Below are positions 22,774 through 34,020 of a stretch of 64,000 bases of DNA, piece by piece. The stretch comes from Vicia villosa (Eukaryota > Streptophyta > Magnoliopsida > Fabales > Fabaceae). Positions within the stretch are counted from its first letter, which is position 1, and the number at the start of each line of letters is the position of its first letter. A program made the position numbers and the translations under genes. Where the stretch lies: contig NW_026705222.1 in the NCBI RefSeq assembly GCF_029867415.1, positions 434,001 to 498,000 on the forward strand, in the 5' to 3' direction. The notes below the pieces were generated by a model. That model worked only from the letters and a program-made list of their open reading frames with translations, had not been told where the DNA came from and did not search any database.

Positions 22774-23999
22774 GGTCCCCTATCCAAGGTCTTTATGGAG
22801 TCATTCAAAACCCCAAGAGCCTCAAAACCATTAGCACAATTGATATCTATCAGAGAATTAGTAATGACTCTCTTACCTTTATCCTTTGAAGCTGATCCAA
22901 TGGTAGTCCAACTGTTGTCCTCTTGTTCCACCACAGTTTCCTTGCATATCTCCTTCCCCTTCCTTCTGTCAGCATCATCTGCATCCTTGACCTGCTCTGG
23001 GATAGTGTTCTGAGCTAGTGGCACTATTTTTGGTTTCCATTGTTTCTTGACATACTCTTTGCATTTGTGTCCAATGCTTTTGCATCTCTCACAATACAAA
23101 GGCTTCCATTCATATTCGACTGGTTGTAGCAGCTTTCTCCCTTCACAATCCTTGATTGCTATTTCTTTTGGCATCTCCTTTGTGATATCAATCTCAACAA
23201 AGATTCGTGCATAAGAGACCCTCAATTTGTTAGCCGTGCACTCATCTGTAACCAGGGGCACCCCTATAGCACTCCCTATCTTGCTAAGGCTCTTAGCTCC
23301 CCATAGGTGCAGAGGCAACTTAGGCAGTTTCACCCAAATTGGTAGAGTTCTGAGCATGTCCCTTTTTAGGTCAAAGTCTGGCTTCCATTCTCTCAGCATC
23401 AATGAGATATTCCTCAGAGTGTATGGCCCTCACATCAACACTGAATCCATATCCTCATGCGTCTTGAATCGTAGAATGAAGTAGCCTTCCTCGTGATAGA
23501 AAAGATCAGGCAATTTGACAAAGTTCCAAGTCTTCTCCATGAACTTCTTCACCATTGTCATGCCGAGATCCTCTCCCATCGCATACAAGATTAGGGTTGT
23601 TTCCTAGTAATGAACTTCAGATTCAATGTCTGTTTCCTCAATTTCAATTTCAATTCCCTCATTGGTGACGTTAGGTGCTACATACTGCATCGATAGTCCC
23701 TTTGCTGGATTACGATTCTCAGCTAGCACATCAACCCATAGTTTCCGATCCTCGTTCTTTGGTGCTTCCTGTTGCGATTCGTTCTTCCCCAATCCTTTCA
23801 TTAGGGTTTCGCTCATAGTTCCCTTCTTCTCCAATTGTATCTCCTCCTCCCGATTCCGATGGATGGTGCTTTCAATTGGATCTTGGACAGTGTTCTCCTT
23901 CACCGGTGACGGCGGTGGAGGTTGGGTTGCCGGTGATGATGGCGCCACTCTTTGTGGCCTCCCTCGTCCTCTCTTCCCTTTCGAACCTGTTCCCGCCAT
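22767..23999 (-). pseudogene. LINE ORF1 (DUF4283-type RNA-binding protein) with two in-frame stops
   Basis: From the ATG at 23999 (MAGTGSKGKRGRGRP), a basic, proline-rich N-terminus leads to TAG at 23604-23606. The same frame continues through a DUF4283-like region (MGEDLGMTMVKKFMEKTWNF, FYHEEGYFILRF) to a second stop, TGA, near 23430. It then stays open to 22767, with LPIWVKLPKLPLHLW and a degenerate CCHC knuckle (CERCKSIGHKCKEY, last Cys replaced by Tyr). The family binds LINE RNA in the ribonucleoprotein particle. No frameshift is needed between the pieces, so the two stops alone inactivate it. It is followed at once by ORF2. Confidence 0.85.
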
Positions 24000-24690
24000 T
24001 CTATTAATGATTTATTCCATATTTAAATGAATTAAAATTCAAGTAAATGAAATATATATTTATATATTTATAATAATTATGATGTATTTACAAAAAAAAT
24101 TAAAAAATGAGTGTTTTAATTTATATATTTATATATTTATATAATAATTATAATAATTATTATATATTTATAAAAATTATTATATATTTATATATTTAAA
24201 TATTTATATAATAATTATTATATATTAATTATAAATATATTTATATATTTATATAATAATTATAAAAATTAAAAATGAGTTATAATTATTTATAATAATT
24301 ATTATATATTTTATATATTATATATTTATATATTTCACTTACAAAATTAATAATTATTATTATATATTTATATATTTCTATTCTGATTCATAATTAAAAA
24401 TGAGTTATAATTTTTTATTTAGTTTAAAAAAATTAAAAAAAGATTTTGTCTTAATTTTATTTAATGAATAAATTTTATATTTAATTCTATATATAATTCA
24501 AAATTTACTTATGAAATTAAAATGTTTTTGATTTATATAAGTTAGTAAAATAATTTTTAACTTTAAAATTGTTTAGGAAATTTTGATTCACCTTGATTTT
24601 ATTGATTCACCTTCATTTTGTTGATTCACCTTGATTTTATACCTATTAATTGTATTGATTCCCCTTGATTTTAATTTTTTAATAATTATT
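24000..24690. other. AT-rich low-complexity DNA upstream of the LINE
   Basis: Dominated by runs of ATATATTTATATATTT-like sequence up to about 24540. No gene is seen. The first part may be the LINE 5' leader. Confidence 0.7.
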
Positions 24691-24696
24691 GAATTC

Positions 24697-24903
24697 TTTC
24701 GGAAGTGTATATCTGAAACATTCCAAAGACACCCCTCTCCCAAAAAAAGTGTTTATCAATTTGGTCTTGGAATATTTCGGAAATGGGGGTGTTTTCGGAA
24801 ATGCATCTCCGAAAACACATTTTTTTCGTGTTTTCGGAAGTGCATTTCCGAAATAAGACAAATTTTGGAAAAAAAAAAACGTTTCGGAAATGCATTTCCG
24901 AAG
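24697..24903. repeat. palindrome array, unit CGGAAATGCATTTCCG
   Basis: Four full copies are centred near 24707, 24803, 24842 and 24892. The last is a perfect palindrome extending 3 bp further on each side (TTT and AAA). A half copy lies near 24778. The array stops about 50 bp before the Tat element starts, so it may be U3 of an older LTR split by that insertion. Confidence 0.8.
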
Positions 24904-24951
24904 TAAGGGTATTTTTGGTTTTTCACCAGAGGTGACCAAGAAAATAGGGAG

Positions 24952-24956
24952 GTGGG
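24952..24956. other. left target-site flank of the Tat element
   Basis: GTGGG precedes the LTR start TGTTTA. The matching copy would lie beyond the right edge. Confidence 0.45.
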
Positions 24957-25914
24957 TGTTTATGGTGATTTCCGGTAAACAACCGCTAGTCCTCCAAACT
25001 ATAAAATATACTTTGGTTACTCGCAGGATCGACTAGATTGATCCTAGGACATAGTCAAACAAATGTCTTTTGAAATGATTCGATTCATGTTTGCCTGTTC
25101 TGACTTCGAGAAAACTTGTTTTGTGATTTGATCTTATGAATGTTCACTTGAAACAATGTTGGTTATACAAGTTAATATAACTTCCGAAGAAACATAAATA
25201 AAAGCATGTGAATTGCAGAAAAAGTAAAGTGCAAGAATGTAACGTGCAAGAATGTAAAGTACTTCGAAATGAAATAAAACAGAATAAAAGAAGTGCAAAA
25301 ATATAAATAACAGGAAGTAAACGAAAGCAGTAATAATGAAAAGATACTTTGCATAAAAATGAAGTACAAAGATATTAAACTGGTGTTGGTGTCATACGTA
25401 CATTTCTCAGCGAACTCGTTCTCTAAACACTTGATACTTGAGTGATTTGTGAGTGATTTGTACAAAATGAACACACGGAATCCTAACATTAAGACCCTTA
25501 TTTATACTAAATTCGACCCTAACGGTCCTACACTAATCTAATGCCACGTTGCCCATAAGAATCCCTGGGATGCCATCTATCCTTGTGCGGTTACACAAAC
25601 TACTTCGAAATTCAAATCATCCCGCCTGAATCCTCTTTCGACGCGTGGCAACGTGACCAGAGTCGAGAATGCCACGAATATACGTTCAGCCTCAGTACTT
25701 TACATATTTCGTAAAAACATTTAAGTCTTTTAAAGATAATCCTCTTCGAATTAGCTCCAAGTCCAACCATCTTTTACTCCAACTCAAACCAATATTCCCG
25801 AAACATGGCCATCAGTAGCCATTTTTAATCTCAGAAATGGTCATCAGTAACCATCTTCTTTCGAATTGTAACTCTTCAAAGGATATTCTTTCTAAACGAA
25901 ATCTTCAGCCAACA
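24957..25914 (-). repeat. 3' LTR of the Tat element
   Basis: 958 bp. The plus strand runs TGTTTATGG...CAGCCAACA; the inner end is fixed by the adjoining purine tract. The first part matches 63538-64000 with six transitions. TATA box: minus AGTATAAATAAGG near 25497-25508. Its U3 has no palindrome array. Confidence 0.92.
25497..25508 (-). promoter_or_regulatory. TATA box of the Tat LTR
   Basis: The minus strand reads AGTATAAATAAG, about 410 bp after the LTR start. Confidence 0.55.
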
Positions 25915-25929
25915 AATTGCCCCCAATAA
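25915..25929 (-). other. polypurine tract of the Tat element
   Basis: The minus strand reads TTTATTGGGGGCAATT immediately before the LTR start TGTTGGCTG. This is the primer site for plus-strand DNA synthesis. Confidence 0.75.
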
Positions 25930-26237
25930 ATGCCTGTTTCGAAAAACAAGAGAAATAGGCGTTTTTTGTTATAATGAGATTTCGTTTTACTCACTTCTGA
26001 GAGTTCCAAGACAACTGACTAACGTCATAATCATTTATGACTCCACTTTCAAAACGTCTTGTCATTTTCAAAGATGTCCTCTCAGAACTTACATTCCCAC
26101 ATTCTGTCATTACCTCATGATCATTACTCCTATATACTAGGAGTAAGGCTAATAACTATTCGACCGCCGTTGGATTAAATCAACATCTGCCGCGTGTCTT
26201 TGACTTTTACCCAAGAGATTTGAAAGGGTTTCCGTTA

Positions 26238-26253
26238 AACCTTTAAATACTTG
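26238..26253 (+). promoter_or_regulatory. putative promoter of the antisense PMD gene
   Basis: CCTTTAAATACTTGAAC is a TATA-like box about 120 bp upstream of the ATG at 26361, with a CT-rich leader between. It would drive transcription against the retrotransposon's own RNA (inference). Confidence 0.45.
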
Positions 26254-28632
26254 AACTTCTACCCTCGCATAACTTCCACTTCTATTTTCTTCACCCTCAA
26301 CATAGAAATGAAAAATTCTCTTTGACCTTGTTTAACCTATTCCTCAAATCAAATTCACCCATGGCGTCTTCTTCAAATGTTCTTCAACCCATTCAGAAGC
26401 TTCAAAATCCCACGCAGATAAAGAATCAAGCACACATTCCAGACCCAAATGACGCAGAGATGCGCGCTATCTACGCTTCTCAGGTAATCATCCCTTTTGA
26501 ACTTTTTGGAAAAACTCATGCTTTCATGGGTCCGTTACCAGGAGGAAATAACCCCTCTTTGAGTAAATTCTTCCCTGCTTATTATAAAACTAGGCCCTTA
26601 GTTAGCAAGAATAAGATAGATGATGAAGGTCACCCAGTCTCAGCTAACCCTGATAGCCTAAAAGAGACCTCAACTGAAACTCCTTTGGTCTTAGAGAAAA
26701 TTAGGTTAAACTATGTAACCAATTTTGTGAAAGTCTTTAGGTCAATCCCTTTAGCAAAGGATCCTGAACTGTATTATGCTTGGCTAACGAAGGTAGAAAA
26801 ACAAAAAGCTTCTTTCTGGAAACAACTAGGGATTTATGATTTAATCCAGTTATCCAAAACAGGTTTAGAATATAACCAAACCATGTTAGTAGCGTCAGTT
26901 TACTTCTGGGATGCTTCTCACAATACTTTTCACCTTCCATGCGGGATGGTTACCCCTACCCTCTTCGATGTAGCTGCCATTACAGGGCTTCAACCAACTA
27001 GGGAAACCTTCGACCCTAATTTCATGGATACTGACACCATCAATTTTAATGAAGCAACAGTCACCTATATTGCCTTCATTCAACAATACCACAACGAAAT
27101 GGACCCAGACGTTTCTGACGAAGAACACATAGCATTTCTAGCACTTTGGCTCTCGAGATGCGTCTTTTGCTCTAGGTCCATACAAGTAGCAAAAAGATAT
27201 CTTTGAATGGCTAACCAGCTAAATGCTGGGATAAAGTTAAACCTAGGCCAGTTAATTCTAGGATTTCTTTATGAGAATCTTGGTGAAGCAACGGACCTTG
27301 TTAAGAACTACAAAATAGGATCTCTTCTTTTTGCTAGTCCTTTATGGTTGTTACAACTATGGTTTAATGCCACTTTTAAGGCTCACCTCCCATATAAAAA
27401 TGTTGTGGATGAAGAAAGTGCAGCCATAAAGGATCGAACAGTGGAAGGAACCAGATTGGCTTACCTAACTCCAAAGGAAGAAAGTGGCAAACTTCGTGAA
27501 ACCTTCCTGGCATTCATAATGATGTTCGCTAAACGTTATCAATTCACTCCTTCGATGGCTCCATTCGTACAATGTAAGGTGGGTCCCGAATGGTTTACTC
27601 GAGAGATTCCAGCAACTTCTCCTGATCAACAAGCTGAATCTATGGCCATCTAGGAAGCTTTCCTCACCCCAAAGCTGTTATATCACCGACTTCGATCTTC
27701 AAAAAGTCATTGCTGTCTCCTTTTATATCAACCAAATCTGGTTTCAAGACAATTTGGGCTGGTTCGACTCAAACCAAAGTGTTTGTATGACAAAAGTAAT
27801 CACATGTGTCTACACACTTCGCATCTGGCAGAAGATGAATATGAATCAAAAATCTCCCGATATGTTGGCATCACCACTTTGTCTCCCGTTTCTTTCGAGC
27901 CTGCTTTTTATTCTACCATAGATTTTCATCAATGGTGGACAGAATATTATTCTACGCAAATCTTCGATGCTGAAGCCTTACTCGGGAACTAACTGAAGCT
28001 TTTGCTGATGTGCAGGAGAATTTTCAGAAAGGTACTTCGACTCATCTTAAAGAAATCCAAGCATTTCAAAAGTTCTTTGAAACTATCTACAGGCCTTATG
28101 ACCTTAGTCGGACCGTTCGTGAGGCTGCGGTTACTTTACGTGAAAAGTTTTCTGCTAAACTGGATAAGTTGAAATTGCCTACGTCTGTTCGTCCTGAACT
28201 ACGTTATAAAGTGGCTTTTGAACTTCATCCTCAAAAATTTCCTCCACTTCCTAGTGCTGATTTTGGGGTGGCCTTCAGCCCTCCTTTTCCAGACTGGTTT
28301 GTGTGTGGGAATCTCATAAAAATTCTTCAGGAAGAATCTAAAAAACGTGCTGAACGAGTGGTCCCGACTAAGCATACCTTGGATACTTTCAAAGGACATC
28401 TTCATATAGATCTTGAGCACGTTCGCATTTTGACTCCAATACCTGAAGGTTGGGGTTTAGACAATCCTTCGACTAATTTTTCTTTTTCATTGAAATACTG
28501 ATTTATATTTTGTTCACAACTGTTGCTCGAAAGAGACAAATCAAGGAAGCCCCTGTACAAAAGGGTTCTGGAACTTTGAGGAACACCAGGGCGAGTGGGA
28601 GTGATTATGTCACCACTGGCAAGAAGCCTACG

Positions 28633-28706
28633 GTACATGGATACCTTATATTTTAACTTGTGAAATTTAATGAATATCACTCACTTGGTTTTAATATGTA
28701 CTTCAG
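28633..28706 (+). other. intron of the antisense PMD gene
   Basis: Starts GTACATGG, ends TACTTCAG. The reading frame is kept across it (codon ACG to AGC). Confidence 0.65.
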
Positions 28707-28973
28707 AGCTCGAAACCTCCAGCGTCTTCGAAGCGAAAAGTTCCTCAAACAGCCGACTCGGATGATGAAGATAAATCTCCTCCTTGCACCAGACAAACGA
28801 TAAAGAAAAGACAGAAAGCTGCCACCCCTTCAGCCAAAGGAAAGGTATCTGGGACTTCGAAGCTCACTTCTTTGAGTGACAAGGTATCTTCTGAGGACTC
28901 ACCCTTGAAGGCTGCTAGTACTATGCCCATCGTGGAGAGTCATAACTCCAGTCCAGACAACATTCCAACCAAG

Positions 28974-29053
28974 GTATTTGGGTTTCACAATTTAATCATT
29001 TCTTTACATTCTAATTCTAATGATTAAGTTCACATTTTACCTTGTAAATGCAG
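28974..29053 (+). other. intron of the antisense PMD gene
   Basis: AAG, then GTATTTGGG, ending TGTAAATGCAG. 80 bp, AT-rich, and the frame is kept. Confidence 0.75.
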
Positions 29054-29126
29054 GATGATGCTGGTACCCCCGCTACTTCTGATCTCAAAACCTCAAGTTT
29101 AAACATTGACCTTGACAACCTTCGAG

Positions 29127-29208
29127 GTAAATGTCAGCTCTTTCGAATGACAGATGAAATTTCTGCCCCTTTTTTTTCGTTTTGATTGATTCTAACTGTC
29201 CATCGCAG
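29127..29208 (+). other. intron of the antisense PMD gene
   Basis: CGAG, then GTAAATGTC, ending CATCGCAG after a T-rich tract. 82 bp, and the frame is kept. Confidence 0.75.
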
Positions 29209-30038
29209 GTGTTTCTCAACACAAATCTCATGTGCTTTCTCCTGTTCTCGAAGACACTCAACCTCTTGCAACTATCATTCCGACTGCGTCTGCTGAAGAA
29301 AGCCATTCAAATGATGAGTCTCCACCCATTCATCAAGATGAAAATATGGAGGAGAACCCGCAATGTTCGAATAGTGGTAACGCAACTAGACAACCAACTG
29401 GTAGCAAAGACACTATATCTGAACAAGATGCTGCAGAAGAAACTTCCAAACTGCCTACACCTGGTTCTAATGAAACTTTGAACCTTGGGACTACAGTCAC
29501 TCCTGTGACTACTTCGAAGCAGGCCCCTGTGATGCTTACTTCCTCAGAACTAGAGCAACTCAAGAAAACTGATCCTGTGAGCTTCCTCAAGACCATGATG
29601 AGTGTTGATAGTACTTCGCCCCTCGGGCTTGGAACCCCTTCTAATGTCTTGGCAGGTGCCGGTGACAAGGATGATATTCCTAAACTCCTTCGTCAGATAA
29701 GGGAGAGGTTCTTTGATAACACGATTTTATATCGTATATTTAGCTTGAAATCCGTAGATATTTATAGCATTTTCCGTTTATTATGTGGATTTATTATGAT
29801 ATTACGCGAGTTTTTGCTTTGTTTCAGGTTTTACACTCTTATTATGACTATTTGTGAAAAGGAGAGGAAATGGAGCTAAAACGACCACTATTTATGCCTA
29901 AAAGATGAAAAATGGGTGCTGAAGTGAAAAGGAGGTGCAAATAAGGCCCAAATGTGCTAAAGAAGACCCAAAGGCCCAAAAGAGACAGACCCGCCCACTA
30001 AGAATCAAGTGCGCATGGCCCAAACCACACAAGCAAGT

Positions 30039-30181
30039 GGAGACGCACGTCTCCAACGTCTCATTGGCCACATCAGCAAAAGGGAGACGCACGTCTCCAG
30101 TCCCCTATATTTTCTCCACTTGAGACGCACGTCTCAAGTCATTCAAAGGAGCTTCCTGAAGAAATGGAGACGCACGTCTCC
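30039..30181. repeat. palindrome array, unit GGAGACGCACGTCTCC
   Basis: Copies start at 30039, 30083, 30121 (outer bases changed) and 30166, spaced 44, 38 and 45 bp. The unit is palindromic except at its two central bases. The array ends 54 bp before the LTR TATA box. Confidence 0.9.
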
Positions 30182-30234
30182 AAGCCCAGTCTGAAAAGTT
30201 CCTCTTTTCACGCAACGCAACTGCAAAGCATCCC

Positions 30235-30244
30235 CTATAAATAG
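30235..30244 (+). promoter_or_regulatory. LTR TATA box
   Basis: CTATAAATAG, just downstream of the palindrome array. Confidence 0.65.
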
Positions 30245-30787
30245 AAGCAGTCACCTCAGTTCTCAATGTCCGATTTCCTGCCAACGAAGTGCTGCCGAAA
30301 TTGTACCGTGATTTATATTTTTCTTCCTGCTTTCATTCAAACAGTCTATTTTCTCACAATGATTTCTACACCGGAAATTGTTGTGAACCTTTTATAAATC
30401 TAGCCTTACGTTAGATTTATCGCTTTTATTTCCTTGTTTTAATTTCCGTCCGTTTAAATTCCGAAGAACGATCCAGCCAACCTGTGGTGGAAGTTCGGTA
30501 CTCGAAAATTCGATTGCAATTTATTTAATTCAGGTTTAGTATTTACCGCCTTTATTTATATAGTTATTGCATGATATATTATATGCCAATTAACATGCCT
30601 TTTATTATAAGCCAAATTAATTCATGCATGCTTAACCGTATTAATATGTCTGGCTAATTTACTAAGTATCGGTATGTAAAGTAAGTTAACTGTGGGATCC
30701 GAAATAAATTGGTTTAATTATGTTTTGTTAATTATCACTTGTTTTTGGTTTGTATTTCTAATTTAATTAGTAAGCCTTAAAACCAAT

Positions 30788-31170
30788 AGAGCGAAAGTTT
30801 GAGGGTTTAAGACGGTCAAAGGTTAAAATCAATAGAGCGAAAGTTTGAGATCTTTAACTGGATAGTAGACACAGGACATTAGTTTTAAGGATGGCGAAAG
30901 CGTATTAAAACTAATTAGAACTTATTTATTTTCAAAAATTGTTTTTACACCCGAGCGGGATGGAGAAAGCGTACGTTAGGGATATTAGCATGTTCCGAGT
31001 CAACAGAGCGAAAGTTTGAGATTAGGAGATTTAAATAGATAACAACTTCATAAAACAGGCATTTTATTAATTACGTTGTTTCCAAAAAGCTTTTCTAATA
31101 TCTAATGGGATGGCGAAAGCGTACATTAAGAGTTAGGATAGTAATCTAAATCAACAGAGCGAAAGTTTGA
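30788..31170 (+). repeat. alternating GCGAAAG repeats in the LTR
   Basis: AGAGCGAAAGTTTGAG occurs near 30788, 30834, 31004 and 31157. GATGG(C/A)GAAAGCGTA occurs near 30891, 30960 and 31110. The last five alternate. They lie downstream of the TATA box, so they would be in the transcript. Confidence 0.75.
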
Positions 31171-32058
31171 GACGAGGATTTTTAACCAATTGAATTAGTA
31201 AAGATTTTTAATTGAATTATGCATTAGCCAATGGACCTTCGGATCACCTAAAGTTAAACGAAATACATACTGATACTTGATTTATCATTATATTTCTTAC
31301 TATTCACAATCACTCTCCCTTAGGAACAATCAAAATATGAGCAGCCTTAGCTTTACATAGTAACCTTAGATAACGGTAGATCGATTCATAGTCCCTGTGA
31401 ATTCGATATCTTTTAAAACTACACGACACGACTGTGCACTTGCAGTCATCAGATTAATAGACACGTAAAGTCGCGATCATTCTTTGAAACCAACCTCGTC
31501 GAAGCTCTCAGCAAGGATTCCACTAAATATTATGGTCTAAACAGCCTTCTGAAGAAAGTGGACTTACTTCTTGTTCCAGTGGAAGTCTCAGAAGTAATTG
31601 TTTTATTGAGTTCTCTGATTGAACAACTCCAATCTAATCTCCTTCGAAAACGGGATATTGACGGACAACTCATAGCAAAAGTGACTTCTCACAGTTCTTC
31701 ATGGGAAGCTGCTAGCAATGCAACAAAGAAGGCTGGCACCCTTAAGCTCGAGCGTTCGAAGAACCAACAAGAATATGAAGATTGTGAGGCGAATATCAAA
31801 TCCTGGAAACAGGAAATTGAGCAACTCAAAGCGAAGATAAAGGATGCCCAGTCTCGTCAAGTAGAAATCCAAAAGACCAATCAAGATGAATTAACTGAAG
31901 TGGCGCAGTCGGGGATTCGACACTTCGAGTCGGCACAGAAGCTAGTACCAAAGATCGAAGAACTGAAAAGACAACAGGCATTGATCGAATGTCATATGTC
32001 CTTATGGGAGATTCAGTATTCGAAGATAAAAGATAATCTTCCCAAAGATTTTAATTAA

Positions 32059-32500
32059 CCACTTTGGACCTTAGATTACTCTTCTTGTATTCCGTACTTA
32101 GTTTATTTTGTAATCGAACTTCCTCCAAAATCTATATGCAATTTTATCTTTCGCACATCTAATTTTGCAGTTGTCATGAGTAGTATTTTAGCAATTCTTA
32201 AAATTTGCCAAATTATATTTTTATTTGTCACAGTGATTTTAATAAATGTAACCACGTGACATGATTACCCTTCGCAGCCCCTTGAACCTAGACTTGACGT
32301 TTCCACTTCCCTTAGCCATAACCATCATTAAATGATGACATCACCTTTTTCAAAACGTCTATTTGAGACGTGTGTGCATCAGTTTTCAATCATGATTACT
32401 TTTCAACTTCCATGGCGGGAAACGGCGGAGGCCATAACTTCTCTTGGGGATACCAAACGCAGTCCAATCAATAATCAAGACATAAACCATTCCTTCTGCC
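32059..32500. other. spacer between the two antisense genes
   Basis: 3' flank of the PMD gene and upstream region of the next antisense gene. It contains TTTTTCAAAACGTCT, echoing CTTTCAAAACGTCTTG near 26047 upstream of the PMD gene, so the two promoters may be related. Confidence 0.45.
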
Positions 32501-32508
32501 AACATAGT

Positions 32509-32520
32509 CTATATAAGGCG
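32509..32520 (+). promoter_or_regulatory. TATA box of the second antisense gene
   Basis: TCTATATAAGGC lies about 115 bp upstream of the ATG at 32633, followed by a CT-rich leader. Confidence 0.55.
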
Positions 32521-33692
32521 TTAGCGTTCTACTCCTTTCTTCACACTTTCACTAAACTCTTATCAATATTTTGCTCTCTTCCTCTTGCATCCTCTCAAAC
32601 ACAGAGTTTAACAAAATCTTTTTCTTTCTCAAATGGCGCAACCTTTAACCTACAATACCATCACAGCTTGTATCAAGAAAGAGTTCAAACTTTCTGAGGA
32701 GGAGTTTGATGAAAACCATATCAGCTTCAACGCACTCTTTGCTAACCAACATCTTCAGTTCTATCCTGAAATCCTGGAGGGATCTGTTCATCCCAACATG
32801 TTAGCAGATTTCTGGATGTTTGCGTCTCTGCGCATAGATCCGGAAGGGAGGACTGATAGGAAAATAGCAAGTGTACTATTTTGCCTATGTAGTAATAAAG
32901 GGAAAATTCCCCGAATATCGAATCTCAAGGACTGCTTGACGATACAAAGTTTTATCAGTATTTCAAGTAAACAAAAATTCAACAAGTTGTTTTGGTTGGT
33001 TTTGTAAATAAAGTAAATATACAGAATAATAGAACGATGAACAGAGATGAGTAGATTGCTAGGGACGGTGAATGATTCTTCATGCAACGAATTTCCTGTC
33101 TCAATACAACAACATGCTTTTCACAGTTAATTACCGGTTCTTTAGAGTATCTAATCCTAAGGCCTTAGTGAAAAGATCTTTGACCTCACAACCTAATCAC
33201 TATGTCCATAGATAATTACGGTTATGATCAAGCATTCCAATAACAAGAATTTCCGGTTACAATATGATATCCCTAGTCCTAGGTGATATAAATGTTATAT
33301 GTTCTTAATCATGTCCACAAATAATATGCCGTCCAGCTATACTATCCATTCATATTCAGAATCCGTTTTTCCGACGGATAAAGCATTATTAACAGATGAA
33401 GAACAAATTAACAAATATGAAAAGTAAAATAGTTATTGCATCAATTGAATAAATTCATCACAATCAGAATTAGGGTCATCCCCCTAGCAATGGGGGGTTT
33501 AGCTACTCATAAAAATAACAAAAACCATAGTGTAAAATGTAGACATTACAGATAAATGAAGGAAATCCAATCTTCAATGGCAAAAGCTCATAGAATTCTT
33601 CAACCCTTGCATAAAATCTGAGTTCTCCAGCCTTCTACAGTGTATTTTTGCTCACAAATTCGTCGAACCCCTGTCCAAACGCATTCTGGTCC

Positions 33693-33702
33693 TTTTATTT
33701 CT
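33693..33702 (-). promoter_or_regulatory. TATA-like box of the solo LTR
   Basis: The minus strand reads AAATAAAAGG, about 45 bp beyond the palindrome array. Confidence 0.4.
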
Positions 33703-33747
33703 GTCTGACTGGGCTTTTCAGCAAGAAAGCCCAAAAATCACGTGCAA

Positions 33748-34020
33748 ACGCGTGTGGGAACGCGTATGGCTCAAATGACACGCGTCTGGGGACGCGTTTG
33801 AGCAGAGGGGCAGTTTTCTTTGCAATTCTGGCTGCTGGGACGCGTGTGGGCACGCGTTTGGTGATCAGGGACGCGTCTGGGCACGCGTTTGGTGGTCTGG
33901 GACGCGTCTGGGCATGCGTTTGCTCAGCAGACCTCAATATTTCACTTCCACACGCGTCTGGGGACGCGTTTGAGCAGCAGGATGTACTTTTACAGGCTCC
34001 ACACGCGTGTGGAGACGCGT
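33748..34020. repeat. paired palindrome array, unit ACGCGT
   Basis: Seven pairs of ACGCGT (one copy reads ATGCGT) start at 33748/33760, 33780/33792, 33840/33852, 33871/33883, 33902/33914, 33952/33964 and 34003/34015. Every pair is exactly 12 bp apart with CTGGG-like sequence between. Pairs recur at 32, 60, 31, 31, 50 and 51 bp. Confidence 0.92.

Larger units (their letters stand above)
29709..31484 (+). mobile_element. solo LTR in the PMD gene, TTCTT target duplication
   Basis: The LTR spans 29714-31479 (1766 bp), from TGATAACACG to GTCGCGATCA. TTCTT flanks both ends (29709-29713 and 31480-31484). It carries a palindrome array (30039-30181), a TATA box (30235-30244) and, in its transcribed part, alternating repeats AGCGAAAGTTTGAG and GGCGAAAGCGTA (30788-31170). 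No internal region is present. The family is not assigned. Confidence 0.9.
26361..32058 (+). pseudogene. antisense plant mobile domain (PMD) gene carried by the Tat element, multi-exon, disrupted
   Basis: The start MASSSNVLQP is followed by the PMD: FFPAYYKTRPL, SVYFWDASHNTFHLPCGMVTPTLFDVAAITGL split over one region, DEEHIAFLALWLSR and LASP-type LWLLQLWFNATF. In-frame TGA at 27204 and TAG at 27651 (formerly a Trp codon) and a one-base loss near 27980 break it; the rest follows through 28501. Downstream exons, with GT-AG introns at 28633-28706, 28974-29053 and 29127-29208, read through in one frame and carry KRK- and KKRQK-type basic clusters. A solo LTR (29714-31479) splits the next exon at an Arg-Glu-Arg-Phe-Phe site; the frame resumes after the duplication into a coiled-coil end at 32058. 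PMD proteins are nuclear silencing-related factors; a role in protecting the transposon is a guess. Confidence 0.85.
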
